NCBI GenBank assembly: GCA_036245805.1
Contig: BTRK01000003.1
Span: 21,541,292-21,605,291 of the forward strand
Direction: 5' to 3'
DNA from: Pristionchus mayeri
Taxonomy: Eukaryota; Nematoda; Chromadorea; Rhabditida; Neodiplogasteridae
DNA length: 64,000 nt
Shown here one piece after another: positions 29,201 to 42,100 of the stretch (position 1 is its first letter; the number at the start of each line of letters is the position of its first letter). The notes beneath the pieces are model-generated. The model ran no database searches. It saw nothing but the letters and a program-made list of their open reading frames with translations, and was not told the origin of the DNA. The position numbers were made by a program, and so were the translations under genes.

Positions 29201-32200
29201 TAGTGTGAACTACTTCCTAATCGTCCTTTCTCTTCAGACGATATCTAACACAGTATCATCATTTTCACACGTTTTTTAGTTGCTCAATCTAATCATCCTT
29301 TCTCTTCAGACGATGGCCAACCTATCACACCTTTCTCTTCAGTGTGAACTACTTCCTAATCGTCCTTTCTCTTCAGACGATGGCCAACCTATCACACCTT
29401 TATCTTCAGTGTGAACTACTTCCTAATCGTCCTTTCTCTTCAGACGATATCTAACACAGTATCATCCTTTTCACACGTTATTTAGTTTCTCAATCTAATC
29501 GTCCCTTCTCTTCAGACGATATCTCACACAGTATCATCATTTTCACACGTTTTTTAGTTGCTCAATCTAATCATCCTTTCTCTTCAGACGATGGCCAACC
29601 TATCACACCTTTCTCTTCAGTGTGAACTACTTCCTAATCGTCCTTTCTCTTCAGACGATATCTAACACAGTATCATCCTTTTCACACGTTATTTAGTTTC
29701 TCAATCTAATCGTCCTTTCTCTTCAGACGATATCTAACACAGTATCATCATTTTCACACGTTTTTTAGTTGCTCAATCTAATCACCCTTTCTCTTCAGAC
29801 GATGGCCAACCTATCACACCTTTCTCTTCAGTGTGAACTACTTCCTAATCGTCCTTTCTCTTCAGACGATGGCTAACCTATCACACCTTTATCTTTAGTG
29901 TGAACTACTTCCTAATCGTCCTTTCTCTTCAGACTATATCTAACGCAGTATCATCATTTTCACACGTTATTTAGTTTCTCAATCTAATCGTCCTTTCTCT
30001 TCAGAAGATGGCTAACCTATCACACCTTTATCTTTAGTGTGAACTACTTCCTAATCGTCCTTTCTCTTCAGACGATATCTAACACAGTATCATCATTTTC
30101 ACACGTTTTTTAGTTGCTCAATCTAATCATCCTTTCTCTTCAGACGATGGCCAACCTATCACACCTTTCTCTTCAGTGTGAACTACTTCCTAATCGTCCT
30201 TTCTCTTCAGACGATGGCCAACCTATCACACCTTTATCTTCAGTGTGAACTACTTCCTAATCGTCCTTTCTCTTCAGACGATATCTAACACAGTATCATC
30301 CTTTTCACACGTTATTTAGTTTCTCAATCTAATCGTCCCTTCTCTTCAGACGATATCTCACACAGTATCATCATTTTCACACGTTTTTTAGTTGCTCAAT
30401 CTAATCATCCTTTCTCTTCAGACGATGGCCAACCTATCACACCTTTCTCTTCAGTGTGAACTACTTCCTAATCGTCCTTTCTCTTCAGACGATATCTAAC
30501 ACAGTATCATCATTTTCACACGTTTTTTAGTTTCTCAATCTAATCGTCCTTTCTCTTCAGATGATAGCTAACCTATCACACCTTTATCTTTAGTGTGAAC
30601 TACTTCCTAATCGTCCTTTCTCTTCAGACGATATCTAACACAGTATCATCATTTTCACACGTTATTTAGTTTCTCAATCTAATCGTCCTTTCTCTTCAGA
30701 CGATATCTAACACAGTATCATCATTTTCACACGTTTTTTAGTTGCTCAATCTAATCACCCTTTCTCTTCAGACGATGGCCAACCTATCACACCTTTCTCT
30801 TCAGTGTGAACTACTTCCTAATCGTCCTTTCTCTTCAGACGATATCTAACACAGTATCATCCTTTTCACACGTTATTTAGTTTCTCAATCTAATCGTCCT
30901 TTCTCTTCAGACGATATCTAACACAGTATCATCATTTTCACACGTTTTTTAGTTGCTCAATCTAATCATCCTTTCTCTTCAGACGATGGCCAACCTATCA
31001 CACCTTTATCTTCAGTGTGAACTACTTCCTAATCGTCCTTTCTCTTCAGACGATATCTAACACAGTATCATCATTTTCACACGTTATTTAGTTTCTCAAT
31101 CTAATCGTCCTTTCTCTTCAGAAGATGGCTAACCTATCACACCTTTATCTTTAGTGTGAACTACTTCCTAATCGTCCTTTCTCTTCAGACGATATCTAAC
31201 ACAGTATCATCATTTTCACACGTTTTTTAGTTGCTCAATCTAATCATCCTTTCTCTTCAGACGATGGCCAACCTATCACACCTTTCTCTTCAGTGTGAAC
31301 TACTTCCTAATCGTCCTTTCTCTTCAGACGATATCTAACACAGTATCATCATTTTCACACGTTTTTTAGTTGCTCAATCTAATCATCCTTTCTCTTCAGA
31401 CGATGGCCAACCTATCACACCTTTCTCTTCAGTGTGAACTACTTCCTAATCGTCCTTTCTCTTCAGACGATGGCCAACCTATCACACCTTTATCTTCAGT
31501 GTGAACTACTTCCTAATCGTCCTTTCTCTTCAGACGATATCTAACACAGTATCATCCTTTTCACACGTTATTTAGTTTCTCAATCTAATCGTCCCTTCTC
31601 TTCAGACGATATCTAACACAGTATCATCATTTTCACACGTTTTTTAGTTGCTCAATCTAATCATCCTTTCTCTTCAAACGATGGCCAACCTATCACACCT
31701 TTCTCTTCAGTGTGAACTACTTCCTAATCGTCCTTTCTCTTCAGACGATATCTAACACAGTATCATCCTTTTCACACGTTATTTAGTTTCTCAATCTAAT
31801 CGTCCCTTCTCTTCAGACGATATCTCACACAGTATCATCATTTTCACACGTTTTTTAGTTGCTCAATCTAATCATCCTTTCTCTTCAGACGATGGCCAAC
31901 CTATCACACCTTTCTCTTCAGTGTGAACTACTTCCTAATCGTCCTTTCTCTTCAGACGATATCTAACACAGTATCATCCTTTTCACACGTTATTTAGTTT
32001 CTCAATCTAATCGTCCTTTCTCTTCAGACGATATCTAACACAGTATCATCATTTTCACACGTTTTTTAGTTGCTCAATCTAATCACCCTTTCTCTTCAGA
32101 CGATGGCCAACCTATCACACCTTTCTCTTCAGTGTGAACTACTTCCTAATCGTCCTTTCTCTTCAGACGATGGCTAACCTATCACACCTTTATCTTTAGT

Positions 32201-32300
32201 GTGAACTACTTCCTAATCGTCCTTTCTCTTCAGACTATATCTAACGCAGTATCATCATTTTCACACGTTATTTAGTTTCTCAATCTAATCGTCCTTTCTC
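23300..32300. repeat. Higher-order blocks marked by TATATCTAACGCAG
   Basis: The GCAG variant of the A monomer starts at 23402, 26331, 27165, 27510, 29111, 29945 and 32246. Spacings include 834 bp (6A+6B) twice and 2780 bp (20 x 139). Within this zone the private variant GATATCTCACACAG also recurs near 26741, 27573, 29519, 30353, 31821 and 32654. Confidence 0.8.
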
Positions 32301-35300
32301 TTCAGAAGATGGCTAACCTATCACACCTTTATCTTTAGTGTGAACTACTTCCTAATCGTCCTTTCTCTTCAGACGATATCTAACACAGTATCATCATTTT
32401 CACACGTTTTTTAGTTGCTCAATCTAATCATCCTTTCTCTTCAGACGATGGCCAACCTATCACACCTTTCTCTTCAGTGTGAACTACTTCCTAATCGTCC
32501 TTTCTCTTCAGACGATGGCCAACCTATCACACCTTTATCTTCAGTGTGAACTACTTCCTAATCGTCCTTTCTCTTCAGACGATATCTAACACAGTATCAT
32601 CCTTTTCACACGTTATTTAGTTTCTCAATCTAATCGTCCCTTCTCTTCAGACGATATCTCACACAGTATCATCATTTTCACACGTTTTTTAGTTTCTCAA
32701 TCTAATCGTCCTTTCTCTTCAGACGATATCTAACACAGTATCATCATTTTCACACGTTTTTTAGTTGCTCAATCTAATCACCCTTTCTCTTCAGACGATG
32801 GCCAACCTATCACACCTTTCTCTTCAGTGTGAACTACTTCCTAATCGTCCTTTCTCTTCAGACGATATCTAACACAGTATCATCCTTTTCACACGTTATT
32901 TAGTTTCTCAATCTAATCGTCCTTTCTCTTCAGACGATATCTAACACAGTATCATCATTTTCACACGTTTTTTAGTTGCTCAATCTAATCATCCTTTCTC
33001 TTCAGACGATGGCCAACCTATCACACCTTTATCTTCAGTGTGAACTACTTCCTAATCGTCCTTTCTCTTCAGACGATATCTAACACAGTATCATCATTTT
33101 CACACGTTATTTAGTTTCTCAATCTAATCGTCCTTTCTCTTCAGAAGATGGCTAACCTATCACACCTTTATCTTTAGTGTGAACTACTTCCTAATCGTCC
33201 TTTCTCTTCAGACGATATCTAACACAGTATCATCATTTTCACACGTTTTTTAGTTGCTCAATCTAATCATCCTTTCTCTTCAGACGATGGCCAACCTATC
33301 ACACCTTTCTCTTCAGTGTGAACTACTTCCTAATCGTCCTTTCTCTTCAGACGATATCTAACACAGTATCATCATTTTCACACGTTTTTTAGTTGCTCAA
33401 TCTAATCATCCTTTCTCTTCAGACGATGGCCAACCTATCACACCTTTCTCTTCAGTGTGAACTACTTCCTAATCGTCCTTTCTCTTCAGACGATGGCCAA
33501 CCTATCACACCTTTATCTTCAGTGTGAACTACTTCCTAATCGTCCTTTCTCTTCAGACGATATCTAACACAGTATCATCCTTTTCACACGTTATTTAGTT
33601 TCTCAATCTAATCGTCCCTTCTCTTCAGACGATATCTAACACAGTATCATCATTTTCACACGTTTTTTAGTTGCTCAATCTAATCATCCTTTCTCTTCAA
33701 ACGATGGCCAACCTATCACACCTTTCTCTTCAGTGTGAACTACTTCCTAATCGTCCTTTCTCTTCAGACGATATCTAACACAGTATCATCCTTTTCACAC
33801 GTTATTTAGTTTCTCAATCTAATCGTCCTTTCTCTTCAGACGATATCTAACACAGTATCATCATTTTCACACGTTTTTTAGTTGCTCAATCTAATCATCC
33901 TTTCTCTTCAGACGATGGCCAACCTATCACACCTTTATCTTCAGTGTGAACTACTTCCTAATCGTCCTTTCTCTTCAGACGATATCTAACACAGTATCAT
34001 CCTTTTCACACGTTATTTAGTTGCTCAATCTAATCATCCTTTCTCTTCAGACGATGGCCAACCTATCACACCTTTCTCTTCAGTGTGAACTACTTCCTAA
34101 TCGTCCTTTCTCTTCAGACGATGGCCAACCTATCACACCTTTATCTTCAGTGTGAACTACTTCCTAATCGTCCTTTCTCTTCAGACGATATCTAACACAG
34201 TATCATCCTTTTCACACGTTATTTAGTTTCTCAATCTAATCGTCCTTTCTCTTCAGACGATATCTAACACAGTATCATCATTTTCACACGTTTTTTAGTT
34301 GCTCAATCTAATCATCCTTTCTCTTCAGACGATGGCCAACCTATCACACCTTTATCTTCAGTGTGAACTACTTCCTAATCGTCCTTTCTCTTCAGACGAT
34401 ATCTAACACAGTATCATCCTTTTCACACGTTATTTAGTTGCTCAATCTAATCATCCTTTCTCTTCAGACGATGGCCAACCTATCACACCTTTCTCTTCAG
34501 TGTGAACTACTTCCTAATCGTCCTTTCTCTTCAGACGATGGCCAACCTATCACACCTTTATCTACAGTGTGAACTACTTCCTAATCGTCCTTTCTCTTCA
34601 GACGATATCTAACACAGTATCATCCTTTTCACACGTTATTTAGTTTCTCAATCTAATCGTCCCTTCTCTTCAGACGATATCTAACACAGTATCATCATTT
34701 TCACACGTTTTTTAGTTGCTCAATCTAATCATCCTTTCTCTTCAGACGATGGCCAACCTATCACACCTTTCTCTTCAGTGTGAACTACTTCCTAATCGTC
34801 CTTTCTCTTCAGACGATATCTAACACAGTATCATCCTTTTCACACGTTATTTAGTTTCTCAATCTAATCGTCCTTTCTCTTCAGACGATATCTAACACAG
34901 TATCATCATTTTCACACGTTTTTTAGTTGCTCAATCTAATCATCCTTTCTCTTCAGACGATGGCCAACCTATCACACCTTTATCTTCAGTGTGAACTACT
35001 TCCTAATCGTCCTTTCTCTTCAGACGATATCTAACACAGTATCATCATTTTCACACGTTATTTAGTTTCTCAATCTAATCGTCCTTTCTCTTCAGACGAT
35101 GGCCAACCTATCACACCTTTCTCTTCAGTGTGAACTACTTCCTAATCGTCCTTTCTCTTCAGACGATATCTAACACAGTATCATCATTTTCACACGTTTT
35201 TTAGTTGCTCAATCTAATCATCCTTTCTCTTCAGACGATGGCCAACCTATCACACCTTTCTCTTCAGTGTGAACTACTTCCTAATCGTCCTTTCTCTTCA

Positions 35301-36229
35301 GACGATGGCCAACCTATCACACCTTTATCTTCAGTGTGAACTACTTCCTAATCGTCCTTTCTCTTCAGACGATATCTAACACAGTATCATCCTTTTCACA
35401 CGTTATTTAGTTTCTCAATCTAATCGTCCCTTCTCTTCAGACGATATCTAACACAGTATCATCATTTTCACACGTTTTTTAGTTGCTCAATCTAATCATC
35501 CTTTCTCTTCAGACGATGGCCAACCTATCACACCTTTATCTTCAGTGTGAACTACTTCCTAATCGTCCTTTCTCTTCAGACGATATCTAACACAGTATCA
35601 TCCTTTTCACACGTTATTTAGTTTCTCAATCTAATCGTCCTTTCTCTTCAGACGATATCTAACACAGTATCATCATTTTCACACGTTTTTTAGTTGCTCA
35701 ATCTAATCATCCTTTCTCTTCAGACGATGGCCAACCTATCACACCTTTATCTTCAGTGTGAACTACTTCCTAATCGTCCTTTCTCTTCAGACGATATCTA
35801 ACACAGTATCATCCTTTTCATACGTTATTTAGTTGCTCAATCTAATCATCCTTTCTCTTCAGACGATGGCCAACCTATCACACCTTTCTCTTCAGTGTGA
35901 ACTACTTCCTAATCGTCCTTTCTCTTCAGACGATGGCCAACCTATCACACCTTTCTCTTCAGTGTGAACTACTTCCTAATCGTCCTTTCTCTTCAGACGA
36001 TGGCCAACCTATCACACCTTTATCTTCAGTGTGAACTACTTCCTAATCGTCCTTTCTCTTCAGACGATATCTAACACAGTATCATCCTTTTCACACGTTA
36101 TTTAGTTGCTCAATCTAATCATCCTTTCTCTTCAGACGACGGCCAACCTATCACACCTTTCTCTTCAGTGTGAACTACTTCCTAATCGTCCTTTCTCTTC
36201 AGACGATATCTAACACAGTATCATCATTT

Positions 36230-36580
36230 TCACACGTTTTTTTAGTTTCTCAATCTAATCATCCGTTCTCTTCAGATGATGGCTAACCTATCACACTTTT
36301 CTCTTCAGTGTAAACTACTTCCTAATCGTCCTTTCTCTTCAGAAGATATCTAACACAGTATCATCATTTTCACACTTTTTTAGTTTCTCAATTTAATCGT
36401 CCTTTCTCTTCAGACGATGGCTAACCTATCACACTTTTCTCTCCAGTGTGAACTACTTCCTAATCGTCCTTTCTCTTCAGACGATATCTAACACAATATC
36501 ATCATTTTCACACATTTTTTGTTTCTCAATCGAATTTTCCCTCAATATCATTATCGCCCTCTCTTCACACGATTCACCAT
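36230..36580. repeat. Degenerate right edge of the satellite
   Basis: The last four or five monomers collect private changes (CATCCGTTCTC, CAGAAGATATC, CACACTTTTTTAG, TCTCCAGTG, CACACATTTTTTG). Homology then fades through TATCGCCCTCTCTTCACACG at about 36553-36572 into unique sequence. Divergent edge monomers beside a homogenised interior are the usual sign of unequal exchange acting less at array ends. Confidence 0.85.
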
Positions 36581-37325
36581 TATACATAATTTTCTTCTCA
36601 CGTCCAGAAGTTGATGGCGATGAGATTCTTTAGATTCAGACTATTGGGTCCACGTCCACGTCGTCAAATGAGAATCTGCATCAGGAGAGTTCTTGATTCA
36701 AACGATCAATTTGATCGTCAATCTGCGATGTCATCATAGCTCACTCATGATGTCGTTGACTAGATGAGAAATTAGCCGATCAACCGACTCGAGCAAAAGG
36801 AATTATGAATGATGAATGGAGAATGGAATTGGCACTCACTCGGACTACAATATCGTATCGGAGCAATATCGATCGACCGCCGGGGCTGAGAGACAGAGCA
36901 GGGAATGAATGGAGGAGTGACGAGGAAAAGAAAGAGGAAGAGAAATAGTCAAAATGATAGCGAAGGAAAGAGAAGAAGGAAGAAGAGGAGAAGAAGAGGA
37001 GAAGAAGGAAATAGACAGAAGAAGATAGGCGCGAAAGTCCTTCCCTTACCGTACACCCCCACATGCCTTGACATGTATAAATATATCTATCCATCTATCT
37101 AAGCAGAGAAATTGGATAGAGAAGTGAAACATGAAGAAATGAGTAAGTCCGATGTTGAAGAAAGCATCCGACGGGTGTATTTGTTGATCATTTAGATCGG
37201 AAGGGTGACTCATCGAATGGATATTCAATGATAGACCATACCTCCCAGTGGGCATATCTATCATATCCATCACATCGTATGCTCTCAGAGACTGGAGGCT
37301 TCCGATCTGATCAGATTTAGACAAT
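36581..37325. other. Unique flank between satellite and first gene
   Basis: No convincing gene is seen. The stretch contains a short imperfect palindrome (ACGATCAATTTGATCGT, 36697-36713), a purine-rich tract, and TATAAATATATCTATCC near 37077. Short open frames on both strands here have no recognisable protein signature. A TTTAG acceptor-like site directly before the 37326 start codon probably marks the trans-splice site of the downstream gene. Confidence 0.5.
36900..37030. repeat. GA-rich low-complexity tract
   Basis: Almost only purines on the plus strand (runs of GGAAG, GAAGAGGA), apart from a brief GTCAAAATGATAGC interruption. It gives opposite-strand frames rich in Arg/Lys or Ser/Leu/Phe that should not be taken as proteins. 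Confidence 0.8.
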
Positions 37326-38300
37326 ATGCTTACTCCATTCGATATTCCATCGAATTATATGTCTGTTGTATTTACTCTCTCTCCCATGTTTCCAAAATTT
37401 CAGATGCATCGACTCAGTTTCAACGTAGGCGATCTCTACTTCTCCCCCATTACTGACTCCTCTCGTCTCTATGTCAACGAATCTCCTCCGAGAATGGTAT
37501 CTTTCCTTCCTTCTCCGCTATTATCATTTCTAGTCCGGCGGTAAATTAGAAGACACAGTGCGTAATCCTAGTTTATCTTGAATAGTCGTTCTTCCATCTC
37601 AGGTTCCTCCAATTCCGCAATCATCTCATTTCTCCTTCGAAAACGAGGAGGAACTGCTTGAGGAATGGGATAGAATTCGTCAGAAGAGGATGAGTTTCAC
37701 TCGAGGAAGTCCCATCGATTGGGGAAGAAGAAGAGGAGAGGAGGGAGAAGAGGAAGGAGAATGGAAGACCATCAAAAGGATCAGGATGACTTATCGATGG
37801 ATGATGCAGAGGAGAGAGCAAGAGGTCAAACTATTCGTAGAGATGCCTAATCTGATTGTTGATCTTTGATCTCTGATCAATCCCTTTTCCAGATTGAGGA
37901 CGGAGTAGAAATCTCAGCGATCACTCGTCGATTCGTATTCTACGTGGACAATCGCCCCTTTGCATTCACTCTCTTCTCCACTGAGTCCGATATCACGGTA
38001 GGCTGTGTTCCAACTCCCTCTCTACTTCTTCCCTTCCAGAGTCATCAATCGATTCGGTTCTGGTTCAAGAACAAGAAGGATCTGGAGGAGGAATGGAGAA
38101 GAACTCGCGATAGGATACTCGATCAATGGCCTCGAAAGAATCGATCGAAGATCATTCGATTCATGGAGCAGCCCATTGATTTCGAGTGGTGGATTATCGA
38201 TGGGATGAAGCATACTTACGAGTGTGAGATGAAGAAAGGAGAGAATGCTGCGCAAGCGCCGATCACTGATGAAAAGAAACTCATCGATGAAGAAGAGTGA
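37326..38300 (+). CDS. Five-exon gene, unknown function, internally duplicated protein (~251 aa)
   Basis: Proposed exons are 37326-37367, 37404-37496, 37603-37857, 37893-37997 and 38040-38300, all phase 0, joined by GT-AG introns of 36, 106, 35 and 42 bp. The first ATG follows a TTTAG acceptor by five bases. An alternative start is the ATG at 37404, directly after TTTCAG, giving 237 aa. I do not recognise the family. The protein has two related halves: an N-terminal stretch with FSFENEEELLEEWDRIRQKR and a C-terminal one with FWFKNKKDLEEEWRRTRDRI, each preceded by a beta-rich segment. It is rich in Glu, Arg and Trp, with no signal peptide or membrane segment. The acidic tail ends in DEEE. Its 3' end faces rab-35, 500 bp away. 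Open frames across all four junctions support a real gene; the function is unknown. Confidence 0.65.
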
Positions 38301-38800
38301 AATTTACATATCCATATTGTAGAAACGTTCCTTGTCTGATTCTTCCGTTACCCTCTTTAGATATTTGAGAAATTCAAATACTTTATCTAGTTTTTAAACG
38401 GCGAACGGACAATTATGATTATTCAGTGAGAATTTCAGCGTGTAAATTATCGTATTCCAACGAACGACCTAGACTTTTGTTGAAGCAAATGAATAAATGA
38501 TAGAAAATCGAATGGAATTCGTTAGAATAAATAGCGGAACCGTCGAAAGCGTATTGAAATGGGGATGAAGCAGTAAATCGAAACACCGATTCGATTCTAT
38601 TGATTACAGATAGCAAATGGCGAATTGACCAAGTAGAATGTTGATGAGGACAACTGATTTCAGGCAAAAAATATACTGAAAGAATATTTCAGTAATCGCT
38701 TATTCGAACGGGATGAGTGGAATGGGAGGGACTAGGTAGGTCAAGGAGAAGAATATCGATCGAATCGATTCATCAGGGAGGGGAAGGGGAGAGATCGTCT
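38301..38800. other. Convergent intergenic region
   Basis: AT-rich sequence between the ends of the unknown gene (plus strand) and rab-35 (minus strand). I see no AATAAA in the expected place for either gene and no further coding signal. Confidence 0.5.
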
Positions 38801-40716
<1,916 letters not shown>

Positions 40717-41764
40717 CCCTAAAGGGAGGAATGGAAGGGAATGGAGGGGGGACAGGGGAAGGAAGTGAAGACAGAGCAGAAATGAGAGGATAACGAGATA
40801 ATATTATCATGATTAACACTGGAACGTAGTGGAACGGAGAGGTAAAAGAGTAGTTCAAACATAAATTCCCTTTCTTAACTTTCGAAATCATTCATCGTTC
40901 GAAAGGCGGAAATGGTTGAATACTACTAATTGCTTGGAATGTGTTCAAGTCATGAGTAGGGGCGGGGTTTTGTGGCGTCTTTCGCGAAACGCGCGAGAAT
41001 AGTCAGAGAACGCGCAAGCATTCTTCACTTTCTGTATTTTCCGGCTGTCTGGATTGCGGCTCCCATAGAACACCTGGTCATGCAAGACATATCCATCTTC
41101 ATGTGGAACCATGAAGATCGGAGCCTACGGAAGTTGCCTCTTCCAGGATCACCAGGAAATGAGGCTTGCTGATTCTCTTTGAGACCATCCCTCGATCTCT
41201 TCCTCTTCATTCTCTTTTTGTAAAATTTTTAATGATTGAAAAAAATAAAATTCGTCTGAAGTGAACAAAAATTCCACGAATCGACATTCTTCATCCGAAA
41301 ATAAATGGTAGATGCGTGAACAGTTTATCTAACTTCGAACTCAGGTTATCTAACTTCTGATTTCGGTTTTTTCTAGTGGATCCAAGTCGGTGCGAGGATT
41401 GATATGAGATTTGTCTTCAGTCCTTCACCAGTCATCAATTGGGCTTCTTGGACGAGCGAGGAGAAAGAGGGAAGTAATAATGACATCTATTTTGGTCTAC
41501 TGTTTAGATATCACAAAAGTGTTATCACAAAACTTCGTTGCTTAGCTGAAGAGGATATCTGTAAAATATTTTTTGGAAATAGCTCATTGTTTGAAACCTT
41601 GGCAAAATAATTTGGCTTGTTATGCGATAATGCTTGAGATGAGAATGATGAATTGTACCCTTCATCTGATTATCATTGATCGAAGAAGATGAGTATTCAT
41701 AACATATTTACACTATTGTATAGCATAGAAGTCGAGATTCTGAAGGTATCTTGTGTACTTTCAT
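40717..41764. other. Upstream region of rab-35, no supported gene
   Basis: Contains GC-rich TTCGCGAAACGCGCGAGAA near 40981, which could be promoter sequence, and AT-rich DNA up to the transposon. A 66-codon open frame at 40972-41172 and a 68-codon one at 41404-41610 have no recognisable motif or splice context, so I do not call them. Confidence 0.45.
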
Positions 41765-41773
41765 ATAAATATT
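41765..41773. repeat. Left target-site duplication ATAAATATT
   Basis: Exact 9-bp direct repeat of 52016-52024, lying immediately outside the left inverted end. Nine-base duplications are characteristic of Mutator-like elements. Confidence 0.75.
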
Positions 41774-41892
41774 GGGCAATTGCTAATTGCACCTAGGTGT
41801 ACTTACACCTAGGTGCATATAAAATACACCGAGGTGCATACACCATGGTGTAAGCATTTATTTTTTAAATGCACCTCGATGTGCATTTCCAG
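41774..41892 (+). repeat. Left terminal inverted repeat and subterminal palindromes
   Basis: Contains CACCTAGGTG at 41790 and 41806, CACCGAGGTG at 41827, CACCATGGTG at 41841, and a weaker CACCTCGATGTG at 41872. The first about 60-70 bp match the right end in inverted orientation, with roughly one mismatch in five. Clustered short palindromes at an element end are typical transposase-binding sites. Confidence 0.75.
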
Positions 41893-42100
41893 AAGCTTCC
41901 TTGGTATTATATTTTTACTTATTGGTACTATAATTCGAGTCCCAAAATATTCTTAGTCTGTTCATGCCGGTTGGCTGGCTAAATATTCTGGAATCGATCT
42001 TCCGCCTCTCTCGTGTCATTATTGATTGTGTTCGCGGTAATTGTCGTCTTCGTTCCGTTTTCTCATGTCGCCTAATCACTGCTACGTCAGGTAAAAATCC

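Larger units (their letters stand above)
1..36530. repeat. Higher-order satellite array of 72-bp and 67-bp monomers
   Basis: The whole interval is a head-to-tail tandem array with no other sequence inserted. Two monomer types alternate. Type A (72 bp) starts CGTCCTTTCTCTTCAGACGA and continues TATCTAACACAGTATCATCA, ending in CTCAATCTAAT. Type B (67 bp) has the same start but continues TGGCTAACCTATCACACC, then a second TTTCTCTTCAG and TGTGAACTACTTCCTAAT. A and B occur as AB, AAB and ABB runs, about 520 monomers in all. Point variants (CACCC, CATCC, TTATTTAG, TTTTTTAG, GGCC, GGCT, CCCTTCTC, GCAGTATC) mark longer blocks that recur. The array begins in mid-monomer, so it continues beyond the left edge. 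Short open frames inside it simply read the repeat and are not genes. Confidence 0.98.

Noticed and set aside
1..36530. CRISPR-like array
   Set aside because: Repeats are contiguous and both repeat and 'spacer' portions recur throughout; there are no unique spacers, and the context is eukaryotic.
36780..37102. Overlapping open frames on both strands near the GA-rich tract
   Set aside because: Low-complexity purine/pyrimidine sequence explains the frames; the encoded Ser/Phe/Leu or Arg/Lys runs have no family signature.
40972..41172. 66-codon open frame upstream of rab-35
   Set aside because: No recognisable motif, and neither strand shows neighbouring exons in phase.
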